DNA of 64,000 nucleotides from Pseudomonas saponiphila (GCF_900105185.1 NZ_FNTJ01000003.1:186001-250000), one strand, 5' to 3'; numbered from the stretch's first letter, positions 28,579 to 36,873 are shown. Translations and numbers: made by a program. Notes: generated by a model not told the origin, from the sequence alone.

Positions 28579-29215
28579 ACGCCTCGGCCTACTGCTCGAC
28601 CGCGAACTGGCCTGGCGTGACAACCAGCGCCTGGTACGGCTGCGCAAGAAGGCCAAGCTCAAGTACGCCAACGCCTGCCTGGAAGATCTCGACCGCCGCA
28701 CCGGACGCGCCCTGGACGAGCGTCTGATCGCCACCCTGGCCAGTGGCGACTGGATCCGCCAGCAGCACAACCTGCTGCTGACCGGCCCGACCGGTGCCGG
28801 CAAAACCTGGCTGGCCTGCGCCCTGGGCAACCAGGCCTGCCGCCAGGGCTATAGCACCCTGTACCTGCGCACCCCGCGCCTGCTGGAACAACTGCGCATC
28901 GCTCATGGCGACGGCAGCTTCGGCCGTACCCTGCAACAGCTGGCAAAGGTCGACGTCCTGGTGCTGGACGACTGGGCGCTAGCCCCGCTGGAGGAAGGAG
29001 CCCGGCATGACCTGCTGGAGGTGATCGACGACCGCGCTGGCAGCCGCTCCACCATCCTGACGAGCCAACTGCCCATCGAGCACTGGCACGGCTGGATCAA
29101 CGACCCGACCCTGGCCGATGCCATCCTCGACCGCCTGGTGCACAACGCCTACCGACTGACGATGAAAGGCGAGTCGCTGCGCCGAAAAAAAGCCGAGGAA
29201 CAAGCCGCATCGTGA
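28466..29215 (+). CDS. istB: IS21 helper ATPase IstB (copy 2)
   Basis: 249 residues, the same protein as at 2758-3507, with Walker A GPTGAGKT. Start at the ATGATG preceded by AGGAG, overlapping the istA end. Confidence 0.93.
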   Translation: MMPQHTLNQLHQLRLDGMARALEEQWTLPASHSLSFDERLGLLLDRELAWRDNQRLVRLRKKAKLKYANACLEDLDRRTGRALDERLIATLASGDWIRQQHNLLLTGPTGAGKTWLACALGNQACRQGYSTLYLRTPRLLEQLRIAHGDGSFGRTLQQLAKVDVLVLDDWALAPLEEGARHDLLEVIDDRAGSRSTILTSQLPIEHWHGWINDPTLADAILDRLVHNAYRLTMKGESLRRKKAEEQAAS

Positions 29216-29308
29216 CCGATGCGATTACAATCCAGAACCCGCGCAACCGGGGTGGAAGCACCGGTCACGTATTAGCGAAACGCTCGGTCACGTTCACCGA
29301 AATCCGCA

Positions 29309-29415
29309 ATCACCACCGTTACCGATGGTTTCCGAGTTACGGCCCTCACTTCCTGTTGCTCATTGAAGCTCAGCCCAACAGTGTCGAAGCCAAAAAGATC
29401 AACTTGCTTTTGCAT
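29309..29415 (-). pseudogene. 5' fragment of a gene interrupted by IS21 copy 2
   Basis: ATG at 29415 with GGAG seven bases upstream opens a frame of 35 codons (MQKQVDLFGFDTVGLSF..., ending in KPSVTVV) that runs into the IS. The last residues look like the first beta strand that precedes the cysteine motif in radical-SAM proteins. The fragment lies on the same strand as the truncated radical-SAM gene on the other side of the IS. It may be its true N-terminus, with the middle deleted. This is inference; the 35 residues alone identify no family. Confidence 0.5.
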
Positions 29416-29440
29416 GATGCACTCCTTGAGCGCACCACTC

Positions 29441-29467
29441 CCCTACGGGCGTGGTGGCCCGTAAGGG
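29441..29467 (-). terminator. Hairpin after the DUF3150 gene
   Basis: Arms CCCTACGGGC and GCCCGTAAGGG form an imperfect stem about 15 bases past the DUF3150-type gene stop. There is no clear T run, so it may be a processing or stability hairpin rather than a terminator. Confidence 0.35.
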
Positions 29468-29482
29468 TTTGTTGAGATTTAG

Positions 29483-30679
29483 TTAGAGGAAGAACCCAGC
29501 CTGCACTTCCGGAGCCTTCTGCTGGACCGGGGCCGCTTGCGCGACAACGGGAGCTTGGGCAACGGGCTGTACAGCTGCTTGAGCCGCAACCGGGGTTGCA
29601 GCAACAGCAGCGACCGGAGCAGATGCAGTTGCCTGCACTGCCGGAGCCACTGTTACAGCGGTGCTCTGCGCGACACCCGACTGGATGTTTTGCATAGCAG
29701 CGGCGACTGCATTAGCTGCGATTTGTGAAGCCGAGGGAGTGGCCACACTGATCAGCGGGATACCCTTCTGAAGACGCTCATGCACCAAGGTCTGATCGCA
29801 CAGGGCAACGCAGATTTCCTTGAAGTTCAGGTAATCCCGACCCATGAGGGCGTCGGTGTCACTGACCTTATCCAAGACCGCGGCGATCTCGGTGTGCAGC
29901 GGGCGAATCAGCGGGTGAATGAACGCCAGAGACTTGAGCTTCTCTTGCATCATCCGAGCGCGAGCAACGGTGCGCGGGTTTACACGCAGGTTGATCGAGC
30001 CCTTCTTCGCTTCTTGCTTTTGCAGGTTCTCCAGCATCTCTTTGGCCTCCTTGCAGACGAACTGCACAAGGCTTCCGAGGACGCCATCTCTGATCGCTAC
30101 AACGCTGTCGCGCTGCGCTTCGAACAGATCAGCGTCAAACTCACTTTCATCCAGCGACACCGGAGTGGCGGTGTAGTTGAACTTGAGCTTGCTCTTTACC
30201 TCTTCCCAACGCGGCTGCTTTTCCTGAATCGCCGTTACCAGGATGTTCACCTGGACGGGATCAGCACCAGCCGCAATAGCTGCTTGGGAGGTAGCCAGGG
30301 TGTGCTCAGCACACATGGCGTCGTAGCGCGACTCATCGAGTCGAACACGTTCCTCCCACTGTTGTTTCAGATCGCGCAGTACGCGGACCTTACCAATTGC
30401 CTCGCTGAAGCTTGTTACGGCACCCAGCTCGGTTTTGGTCGACCCGCCAGCAGAAACAGCCGCCTCTGCCAGCTCACGGATGTAGCTGTAGTTGCGGAGA
30501 AACTCCTGAGAGAAGATTTTCTCCCGCAGCAGTTTCTTGCTTGCTTCCGGCAGTTCTTCAACCTTGATCCCGAGGTGATCGAGATCGATTTGACGCTCAG
30601 TCGCCAAAGCGCTGATAGCCAGGTTGATGATTACTACGCGGTCTTCGTTGGTGTTTGCGGAAATTACTTTGTTAGTCAT
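29483..30679 (-). CDS. DUF3150-type protein
   Basis: A 398-residue protein. The N-terminal ~300 residues are mainly helical (LPEASKKLLREKIFSQEFLRNYSYIRELAEAAV..., SINLRVNPRTVARARMMQEKL, DYLNFKEICVALCDQ). They resemble the DUF3150 family, known to occur beside CobS- and CobT-like proteins in plasmids and phages (from memory). The last ~85 residues are an Ala/Val/Pro/Gln-rich flexible tail ending in EVQAGFFL. ATG at 30679 is preceded by GCGAGG, the end of the repeated leader module. The open frame extends to 30706 only because the leader lacks stops there. It is the last gene of the CobS/CobT-like block. Confidence 0.65.
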   Translation of the reverse strand: MTNKVISANTNEDRVVIINLAISALATERQIDLDHLGIKVEELPEASKKLLREKIFSQEFLRNYSYIRELAEAAVSAGGSTKTELGAVTSFSEAIGKVRVLRDLKQQWEERVRLDESRYDAMCAEHTLATSQAAIAAGADPVQVNILVTAIQEKQPRWEEVKSKLKFNYTATPVSLDESEFDADLFEAQRDSVVAIRDGVLGSLVQFVCKEAKEMLENLQKQEAKKGSINLRVNPRTVARARMMQEKLKSLAFIHPLIRPLHTEIAAVLDKVSDTDALMGRDYLNFKEICVALCDQTLVHERLQKGIPLISVATPSASQIAANAVAAAMQNIQSGVAQSTAVTVAPAVQATASAPVAAVAATPVAAQAAVQPVAQAPVVAQAAPVQQKAPEVQAGFFL

Positions 30680-30687
30680 GGTTGTTG

Positions 30688-30817
30688 CCTCGCTACTGCT
30701 GCGCACAGTGCATTTTTTGGTTTGAACACCTGGGCGCAGGCCAGGTGTGGTTGAGATCAGTGACCTCGAACAAACACCCGGCGTGAGCCGGATGTTTGGT
30801 CCAGCTCACTAGGAGGG
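30688..30817 (-). repeat. Repeated leader module, copy a
   Basis: An intergenic sequence of about 130 bp, found almost unchanged also at 33067-33198 and 35184-35316, always directly before a start codon and ending in GCGAGG. On the minus strand it holds two strong hairpins (AAACATCCGGC/GCCGGGTGTTT and ACACCTGG/CCCAGGTGT) and a third near TGCGC. A short hairpin follows the preceding gene's stop (30821-30840, CCCCCC-GAAG-GGGGTG). Conservation of a non-coding stretch among three neighbours suggests a shared regulatory function or RNA processing site. Confidence 0.8.
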
Positions 30818-30846
30818 AACCACCCCCCGAAGGGGGTGGGTTTGAC

Positions 30847-32808
30847 TTACATAAGCAACGCTTGTGCTTGCTCCAGCAGGACTGGGCAGAGCTCGTCAGC
30901 ATTTACAGCATGGGCAAACGGGATGCCTGCATCATGAAGCCAGTCCGAACGAACGGCCGAGCCAATGAGCAGATACACCACCGTCACTCCGGCTGCTTGC
31001 GCAGCCTGAGTATGTTCAACAGCCAGATCGACATTGCTCGGCGCACCGTCAGTCATTACGAACATGACTTTCCGTTGAGCCTGGTGAGACAGGATGCGAT
31101 TGGTTGCGCTGAACACAGCTTCGCCGATAGGGGTGTGACCACCCCCTACTACGTGGCTCAGACCGCCGATACGACCCATCGCCGTCAGGTGATCGTCCCC
31201 GAAGGTACGAACAACCGTAGACAACTGACCGGTACACGGCGCAAACCCGATGATTTCTCGCGGGTTGCCCAGTTGATCCAGCATCTTCTCCATAATCATC
31301 AGCGACTTCTGGATAGAGCTGAACGCTGTTACGCCATTGGCATCGGCGGTGCAGGTCGAGCCGGAAAGGTCAGCTACGATCGAAACCGCAGCAGCCACCC
31401 GCTCTACCTCATCAACCTGCTCGAAGAAACGGGTGTCCCCAAGAGCAAAGCGATAGAGGTTGCTTTCCCCAATGCGACCGCGGCGAGTTACTTGCACATC
31501 CGCTTCGTCTTGGCACATCAGCAGGCATTGGAGCTTGGTCGCCAGGACTTGGAACTTGCGGTCCATGCCCTTGCTAACTTCGTTCGAGATCTCCTTGTCG
31601 ATAGGGCAAACAAGCATCCCCTCAACAAGATCGGTCTTCCCAGCCCCGCGAGTCGATTGCTGACTTACGGGCTCACCATCAATCTCGAAGTCCGGAACCG
31701 GCATCTCACCCTGATAATCAGGATGATCGCCATACCGCACGTCCTCAGCCAGTTGCTCGATGTACTTGCGTACATCACACACTTCGCCTTCCTCGACTTC
31801 TTCTTCGAGTGCCTCGGAGAGGATCTGAGCCAGAGACGGTTTCCCGTTCCCAGCATCATCACCCTCTTCGCCATCAGCATCTTCGTCCCCATTGGAGCCG
31901 CTTCCGCTGCCAGTTTGGCTATCGTCGCCGTCTTGGTCGTCGGACTCACCAGAACCCTCATTCGAATCGTCGTCGCTGTCGCCTTCAGATTGCTCTTCGT
32001 CGCCAGCATCACCGCCTTCATCGCTTTCAGATTCATCGTCACCCTCTGAACTGTCCGAATCACTTTCGGAATCTTCAGAATCGTCTTTCGACTGATCCTG
32101 ATCTTCCTCTGGCTCTTCTTTGTCTTTGGGCTCTTCCTGTTGCTGACTCTGCTGCTTCAGCATCGCGAGGATGCGAAGGGTGAGCATGCCGGCGTCTTTA
32201 GTGCTGCGGACGTTCGGGAACTCACGGAACAGGATTTCATCCAGGGTCGCGCGCAGGTCATCTGCGTGCTCGCCGAAGTGCTTATCGAAGTTCTCTTTAA
32301 CGATGTCACGCATGCCCACAAACTCAGGCCACTTGCGAGCGCCCAGTGCAGTACGCACATAGCAGCAAATGGCTTCGAATGGGGAGGCGCTACCGTCGCG
32401 GAAAATCTTGCGTTCGACCATCAGTGCAATGCCTTCACGGAAAGTCCGTTCAGCAACTTTGGAGAATCGCGCTTGCGCTTCCTCCATGAACACGTCGTCC
32501 AGGGCATTCAGCATGAACTGAGCATTTCTGCCGTGCTCCTTGCTAAAGGCCATGAAGTGTTCAATGTCGCTGTGCATGCAATGACCAACCTCGTGATAAC
32601 CAAAGCGCTTGAACAGCACCAGGTCTTCCGGGGTCAGGTTTGCCGGCAGTGCCGGCAGGTTGATCGTCTTGCCATCAGTGCTTGGCCCCACATTCTTGCC
32701 GATGCGGAACTTCAGCTTTGAGTTACGCGCCAGCACCCGAAGGAAGCTGGCCCAACCGTCTTGTTGCTCTTTGGCCGAACGCGGCCGATGTTTTACGACA
32801 GCATTCAT
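30847..32808 (-). CDS. CobT-like VWA-domain protein
   Basis: A 653-residue protein laid out like the cobaltochelatase subunit CobT. The N-terminal region carries YHEVGHCMHSD (residues ~71-80), an HExxH-like motif with an inserted residue. An extremely acidic Asp/Ser/Glu/Gly-rich linker covers about residues 225-330. A von Willebrand A domain from about 465 has the MIDAS motif DLSGS and MTDGAPSN. No cobalamin genes are near, so the pair with the CobS-like ATPase more likely forms an AAA+/VWA machine of another kind. Its start overlaps the upstream gene stop as ATGA. Confidence 0.75.
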   Translation of the reverse strand: MNAVVKHRPRSAKEQQDGWASFLRVLARNSKLKFRIGKNVGPSTDGKTINLPALPANLTPEDLVLFKRFGYHEVGHCMHSDIEHFMAFSKEHGRNAQFMLNALDDVFMEEAQARFSKVAERTFREGIALMVERKIFRDGSASPFEAICCYVRTALGARKWPEFVGMRDIVKENFDKHFGEHADDLRATLDEILFREFPNVRSTKDAGMLTLRILAMLKQQSQQQEEPKDKEEPEEDQDQSKDDSEDSESDSDSSEGDDESESDEGGDAGDEEQSEGDSDDDSNEGSGESDDQDGDDSQTGSGSGSNGDEDADGEEGDDAGNGKPSLAQILSEALEEEVEEGEVCDVRKYIEQLAEDVRYGDHPDYQGEMPVPDFEIDGEPVSQQSTRGAGKTDLVEGMLVCPIDKEISNEVSKGMDRKFQVLATKLQCLLMCQDEADVQVTRRGRIGESNLYRFALGDTRFFEQVDEVERVAAAVSIVADLSGSTCTADANGVTAFSSIQKSLMIMEKMLDQLGNPREIIGFAPCTGQLSTVVRTFGDDHLTAMGRIGGLSHVVGGGHTPIGEAVFSATNRILSHQAQRKVMFVMTDGAPSNVDLAVEHTQAAQAAGVTVVYLLIGSAVRSDWLHDAGIPFAHAVNADELCPVLLEQAQALLM

Positions 32809-33059
32809 TTGAAGGACTCCTTGATCAGTTGAGCTTGAAGCGCGTGACGCTTTGCCTGGTGGCGCAGCTTTTCCAGTTTTTGGGTCGGAACCTTGAAGAA
32901 GACATGGACGTGATAGTCCTGAACATAAGCAGCCCGCTTCCAGTACAGCTCGGAAACTTTGCGCTCAATGCGATACAGAACGATCCCCACCCAGAAGTAG
33001 TCCAGGGCAGCGTCAATCTTTGCGATCAGGTTCTTTGCGAAATTGGTCAGAGCTTTCAT
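32805..33059 (-). CDS. Small helical protein (84 aa)
   Basis: Starts directly behind leader module b (GCGAGGTAACACC-ATG) and overlaps the CobT-like gene by four bases, so the two are translated together. The protein has a moderately hydrophobic stretch (DAALDYFWVGIVLYRIE) and a basic C-terminus. Family not recognised. Confidence 0.6.
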   Translation of the reverse strand: MKALTNFAKNLIAKIDAALDYFWVGIVLYRIERKVSELYWKRAAYVQDYHVHVFFKVPTQKLEKLRHQAKRHALQAQLIKESFK

Positions 33060-33066
33060 GGTGTTA

Positions 33067-33198
33067 CCTCGCTACTGCTGCGCGCAGTGCAAATTTTTAG
33101 GTTTGAACACCTGGGCGCAGGCCAGGTGTGGTTGAGATCAGTGACCTCGAACAAACACCCGGCGTAAGCCGGATGTTTGGTCCAGCTCACTAGGAGGG
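33067..33198 (-). repeat. Repeated leader module, copy b
   Basis: Second copy of the ~130-bp leader with the same two hairpins and the terminal GCGAGG before the 84-residue gene. A C-run/G-run hairpin (33205-33224) lies after the stop of the preceding gene. It differs from copy c by a single base in the second hairpin loop (GCGTAAGCC versus GCGTGAGCC). Confidence 0.8.
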
Positions 33199-33226
33199 AG
33201 GGTGTACCCCCCGAAGGGGGTACGGA

Positions 33227-34045
33227 TTACAGGAACAGCTCGAACCCAGTTGCCACCGGGGCGGGCTTCACCACGAGGGTGACGCCGCCCAAGAGGCCGC
33301 TTTGATTCAGTAGGTTGAGAAGCGAAGGATCATCCTGATACCAGTTCATGCGTGAAACAGCGTCCACGTCGAATGGCTTCTTGTGTTGGAACTCCCAGTT
33401 GAAATCACCGCTAGCGGTGAAACGGGCACCGGCATTCCACACCTCGCCCAAGAAAGCGCGAAGGTAGATATCCAGAACCCCACTTTGAGTACCAAACCAC
33501 CAATTCCCAGCCCCCGAAGGAAGCAGGGTGGAGGAATCGATCGACTTCCGGTCACCGAAGAGGTCCTTAGCCCTTGCGGGCATCGAATCCCACTCTTGCT
33601 GGGTCAGCTTGCAGACCTTCACCGACGCCCCGTTCGAAGCGAGCTCGAACGAGTTGTCGGTTACAGCCAAACGGACATCCTTGCGCCCTAAAGCGGCATG
33701 GACTTCCTGCAAGCGTCGAATACCAGCAGCGAGCTGCTCATCAGACAGTTCACTGAACTGCACATACACCCCGGTGAACTCCATAACGAACGCATCCATG
33801 AACACGTCGGTTGGTGGGACGTAGTTGCTGATGCTGGTTACGGTAGCGGGGATGAACCCCTCTGCCCGCTTCCGGCACACCAGAGCACTGAGCTGATACC
33901 AAGCATCTTCAGGTGAGGCGCACAGCATTTCTTCTTTGCTGCACACACCTTTTTCGCGAGTGCCTTCAACAGCCGTGAAGACGGAGGAATCTTTCTCGAT
34001 GAAGCCGAGAAAGAACCTCCGTGATGCGTTTTCCAGATAGAACAT
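33227..34045 (-). CDS. Hypothetical protein (272 aa) in the CobS/CobT-like block
   Basis: Not recognised. A soluble mixed alpha/beta protein without signal, membrane segment or metal motif. Segments such as FMDAFVMEFTGVYVQFSELSDEQLAAGIRRL and LFGDRKSIDSSTLLPSGAGNWWFG suggest a globular fold. ATG at 34045 with GGGAGG six bases upstream. It lies 11 bases after the CobS-like gene, so it is part of the same unit and may be a dedicated partner of the ATPase. Confidence 0.65.
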   Translation of the reverse strand: MFYLENASRRFFLGFIEKDSSVFTAVEGTREKGVCSKEEMLCASPEDAWYQLSALVCRKRAEGFIPATVTSISNYVPPTDVFMDAFVMEFTGVYVQFSELSDEQLAAGIRRLQEVHAALGRKDVRLAVTDNSFELASNGASVKVCKLTQQEWDSMPARAKDLFGDRKSIDSSTLLPSGAGNWWFGTQSGVLDIYLRAFLGEVWNAGARFTASGDFNWEFQHKKPFDVDAVSRMNWYQDDPSLLNLLNQSGLLGGVTLVVKPAPVATGFELFL

Positions 34046-34056
34046 ACCAACCTCCC

Positions 34057-35175
34057 TTAGGCAGCCGCGGCCGTGATGGCTTTGATTGCATCGAGTTGGT
34101 CAGCACAGGACATCGTGTACACATCGTCCAGGATCAGGCGTTGGCCAAAGGTCTCTTCGAAAAGATGCTCAGCCAGCAGTTGATCGGACTGCTCCATGTT
34201 GCCGTAGATCGCATCCATGAATGACTCATGAATGCAGCCGTAGACTTCCATCTTCAGAGCCCAACGACGCAGCTCGCGGAACGAGATGTTGTCGAAGGCT
34301 TCGCCGATTTCGAAAGCACTACGGAAGCGGAAGGCAAACTCAACCATCATCGCCAGATGCACGTTTTCGACCACACCACCTTTCAGGGTATTGGTCAGTG
34401 CAGCCAACTCTTTGTCAGCAGGCATGAAGCCCACTTTCATCGAGGTGAAACGGCTGCGAACGGCACTGTTCTGGTTGTTTACACCAGAGAACCGCGGATC
34501 TTTCTGCTGCTTGCCACCGGTGTTATCGGTAGCGAAGAGGCGGAAGGCCGGGTGGCGAACGAGGGTCATACCGTTGTTGAGCCCCATCAGCATCTTGGGA
34601 TCAAGGCTCGGGTCGATACCGTGGTGCTTCAGTGTTACCACTTCGTCACCTTGGATCAGGTCGTTGATGCTCACCAGCACGCCAGGACGCAGCGTGCAGA
34701 TTTCGTCGATCAGGCAGGTCAGACCATGCCGGTAGGCATAGCTCAACACGCCGTCTACAGCTTTTACGCTGCCGTTCTCGATGGTCTTGCAACCAACCAG
34801 GTAGGACTCGTCAACACCGGGGCCGGCGTTGATGTTGATTACCGGGCGATTCAGGCGGGCATTCAGTTGCTGAACGAACGACGACTTGCCGGTGCCCTTG
34901 TCGCCAACGTACATGATCGAGTCACGGGTACGCATGGACAGCAGGGTGCGACGCAGCAGCTTCTCATTGAAGACGTAGCCATCTTGAACCTTGGGGGCCA
35001 GCGGATGACGCTCAACAGGAACAGGAATCGGCTGCTCTAAGCCCGGAAGCGGTTGAGACAGACCAAAGAGTTCGTGAACCATCACCTTCTCAAACTTCTG
35101 AGAGGTGTACTCCTGAACCAGTGCAGCTTGTACTTCTTCAACGGTGATGTTGGTGGTGGTGTTTACGTTAGTCAT
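34057..35175 (-). CDS. CobS-like AAA+ ATPase (MoxR/CobS type)
   Basis: A 372-residue AAA+ ATPase. Walker A is GDKGTGKSS (residues ~91-99), Walker B LIDEICTLRPGVLVSINDLI, and a downstream RLFATDNTGGKQQ fits sensor 1. This order and the companion VWA protein match CobS (small ATPase of cobaltochelatase) and MoxR-type ATPases. ATG at 35175 is preceded by GCGAGG of leader module c; the longer frame to 35307 runs through the leader and is rejected. Such ATPases remodel target proteins with a VWA partner. The target here is unknown. Confidence 0.78.
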   Translation of the reverse strand: MTNVNTTTNITVEEVQAALVQEYTSQKFEKVMVHELFGLSQPLPGLEQPIPVPVERHPLAPKVQDGYVFNEKLLRRTLLSMRTRDSIMYVGDKGTGKSSFVQQLNARLNRPVININAGPGVDESYLVGCKTIENGSVKAVDGVLSYAYRHGLTCLIDEICTLRPGVLVSINDLIQGDEVVTLKHHGIDPSLDPKMLMGLNNGMTLVRHPAFRLFATDNTGGKQQKDPRFSGVNNQNSAVRSRFTSMKVGFMPADKELAALTNTLKGGVVENVHLAMMVEFAFRFRSAFEIGEAFDNISFRELRRWALKMEVYGCIHESFMDAIYGNMEQSDQLLAEHLFEETFGQRLILDDVYTMSCADQLDAIKAITAAAA

Positions 35176-35183
35176 GGGTATTT

Positions 35184-35316
35184 CCTCGCTACTGCTGCGC
35201 GCAGTGCAAATTTTTAGGTTTGAACACCTGGGCGCAGGCCAGGTGTGGTTGAGATCAGTGACCTCGAACAAACACCCGGCGTGAGCCGGATGTTTGGTCC
35301 AGCTCACTAGGAGGGA
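35184..35316 (-). repeat. Repeated leader module, copy c
   Basis: Third copy of the ~130-bp leader, before the CobS-like gene. A hairpin (GGCCCCCA/TGGGGGCC, 35323-35341) follows the preceding gene stop. A more distant relative lies before the gene at 36631-36873 (36880-36930, CCTCGTTACGCCGTCGCGC...TTTAGGTTTGA). Confidence 0.8.
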
Positions 35317-35344
35317 GGAAGTGGCCCCCAGATGGGGGCCAGGT

Positions 35345-35935
35345 TTAGGCAGCTACAACTTCGTTCAGCGGGATGCCGTCCGAGTCATAAAAGCCGTACT
35401 CAGTCATCGCCGCCACGAGGCGGTCCTGACCAATCCCGATGTATTGAGCAAGCTCCCCTACGGAAAGCGAGCGCGCAATCTGGAGATTGTTAAGCACGGC
35501 CCAGAAGGACCGATGGGGGCGGATTTGCACGGTTGGAAGGCCAGGAAGATCCATCGCTTCAACCAGTGCGGACTTGCTGACATTTTCCAGGGAGCCGTGA
35601 CCGAAGCCGCGATCCCATTCTTCCCCATCAACCGTTTCCGGCTCATAGGGATTGTCAGCAAGCGATGCACCATTGTGACTGGCCAGGCGGCCAGCTTCCC
35701 ATGGTGTTTCATAGGGGTCGACCTTCATTGCTTCGCAAACCAGCGCCACAAGTGCGCCGTGCTGCTCCACATACTCCGGTACCGGACCCAGATGTCCGTA
35801 GACGATCGGGTCATCCCCTACCAACCAGCCCTTTGCCCACTCATCGTAGGCTTCGGAACCAAACTGGTGTGGGTTATCCATGTGGCTTACGCCTTGGATT
35901 GCTGCTTTCTTACCATCCATAAATACGTTTTTCAT
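35345..35935 (-). CDS. Hypothetical protein (196 aa) with two Rmf-like segments
   Basis: Unrecognised as a family. Two segments, NPHQFGSEAYDEWAKGW (near residue 21) and NPYEPETVDGEEWDRGFGHG (near residue 95), share the NP(Y/H)-x(6-10)-W-x-x-G pattern of small ribosome modulation factor-like repeats. This is a weak resemblance. The C-terminal third (LSVGELAQYIGIGQDRLVAAM) could be an HTH. It lies between leader c and a membrane-protein gene. Confidence 0.5.
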   Translation of the reverse strand: MKNVFMDGKKAAIQGVSHMDNPHQFGSEAYDEWAKGWLVGDDPIVYGHLGPVPEYVEQHGALVALVCEAMKVDPYETPWEAGRLASHNGASLADNPYEPETVDGEEWDRGFGHGSLENVSKSALVEAMDLPGLPTVQIRPHRSFWAVLNNLQIARSLSVGELAQYIGIGQDRLVAAMTEYGFYDSDGIPLNEVVAA

Positions 35936-36021
35936 GTGACTCTCCTACCCGCTACAGATCGGGAGATGTTTTTTCATAAACGCCCGGCTGTAGTCCGGGC
36001 GAGTTCACCCGGAAGGGTGGA

Positions 36022-36345
36022 TTACACGTTGATTGCTAATTTGTGGTGTTTTACCTCAACAACCAAAGCCGCATACGCGACTCGATAGCTAAAGGCAGTT
36101 GCACTTACCAATAAACTGAATGGAACAAACAGACCCGTCAAACGTACAAGGCCTAAGACCTTGAGAACCCTTGCGAGATTGGAAAGAACACCGAATGCGT
36201 TGTAACCAACCATGCTCACTAAGTACAACGGCTTAACCAATGGCTTAGGAAGTGGCTTGTCGCCACCGAACATGATGTAGCTACTTAGTAAAATTGCATT
36301 TAATTGCGCTTTTACTGATTTTTTAAAAGATTCTAATTGTTTCAT
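36022..36345 (-). CDS. Small membrane protein (107 aa)
   Basis: Two hydrophobic segments at about residues 40-65 (LYLVSMVGYNAFGVLSNLARVL) and 70-95 (LTGLFVPFSLLVSATAFSYRVAYAALVV). The rest is basic. No family recognised. A short hairpin (CACCCGGAAGGGTG, near 36008-36021) follows its stop. Confidence 0.5.
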   Translation of the reverse strand: MKQLESFKKSVKAQLNAILLSSYIMFGGDKPLPKPLVKPLYLVSMVGYNAFGVLSNLARVLKVLGLVRLTGLFVPFSLLVSATAFSYRVAYAALVVEVKHHKLAINV

Positions 36346-36485
36346 AGTGATATACCCCGTGAGATTGTTTTCTTATTGTTTTCCGACAAGTCGGAAGCCG
36401 CCAAGAACAATCATTGCCCAGGGCAATGACTGCCCTGGCGGGTGTATCTACAGATTTAGCGTTTTAAGGCGCTAATGCACAACCA

Positions 36486-36575
36486 TTACACCTGACCCTT
36501 TTTGCACTCCACATACATCCAAACGCCAAAAGCGCCGAGAAGCAGTATCAATGTGCAAACGAAGTTGATGGACAT
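36486..36575 (-). CDS. 29-residue single-pass membrane peptide
   Basis: A very short frame with a strong ribosome site (CCAGGAGGG, about five bases before ATG 36575). It encodes one hydrophobic helix (NFVCTLILLLGAFGVWMYV) and a short tail ECKKGQV. It lies between two other small membrane-protein genes. The strong Shine-Dalgarno and clean helix support a real gene. Role unknown. Confidence 0.5.
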   Translation of the reverse strand: MSINFVCTLILLLGAFGVWMYVECKKGQV

Positions 36576-36630
36576 GGTTTTCCCTCCTGGGATTATAGAT
36601 AATGATTAACTCTTGCGAATCAATCACCGA

Positions 36631-36873
36631 CTACGGACCACGTGCACGACGCTTACCCTTCTTACGCTTTCGCGTCTTCAGTTTGCGTCGTAAGGTTGGC
36701 TTCTTCTTTCGAGACTCCAGACCAGCCATTATGAATATCAGTACCAGCATACCCATGCTAACCCAGAACAGTATTTGCTGCTCTTGGCCAGTAAGCGGCT
36801 TGAAAGCCTCTGCGGAAGTTGCGCCTAACACAACGCTGATGATCGCAACCATCAATTGTTGAACTAAGTTCAT
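36631..36873 (-). CDS. Small membrane protein with very basic tail (80 aa)
   Basis: An N-terminal signal-like helix (residues ~5-22) and a second helix (ILFWVSMGMLVLIFIMAG) are followed by a tail of Lys and Arg (KKKPTLRRKLKTRKRKKGKRRARGP) that could bind nucleic acid or phospholipid head groups. The start has CGAGG upstream in a diverged leader module. Family not recognised. Confidence 0.5.
   Translation of the reverse strand: MNLVQQLMVAIISVVLGATSAEAFKPLTGQEQQILFWVSMGMLVLIFIMAGLESRKKKPTLRRKLKTRKRKKGKRRARGP

Larger units (their letters stand above)
26691..29308 (+). mobile_element. IS21-family insertion sequence, copy 2
   Basis: A 2618-bp element in the opposite orientation to copies 1 and 3, with TGCGGATTTCGG ends. 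It is identical in both proteins to copy 1 but lacks one 23-bp repeat at the istA end. The flanks (taggta on the left, atcacc on the right) show no target duplication. It separates the truncated radical-SAM gene from a short 5' gene fragment. Confidence 0.93.

Noticed and set aside
29212..29475. Plus-strand frame running out of IS21 copy 2
   Set aside because: It starts in the IS end and continues antisense to the short gene fragment at 29309-29415; no coding support.
29483..35175. Cobalamin biosynthesis function for the CobS/CobT-like pair
   Set aside because: No other cobalamin gene is in the window, and AAA+/VWA pairs serve many unrelated targets.
35176..35307. N-terminal extension of the CobS-like protein through the leader module
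   Set aside because: The same residues (HPAHAGCLFEVTDLN) would appear before unrelated genes; the real start follows GCGAGG at 35175.
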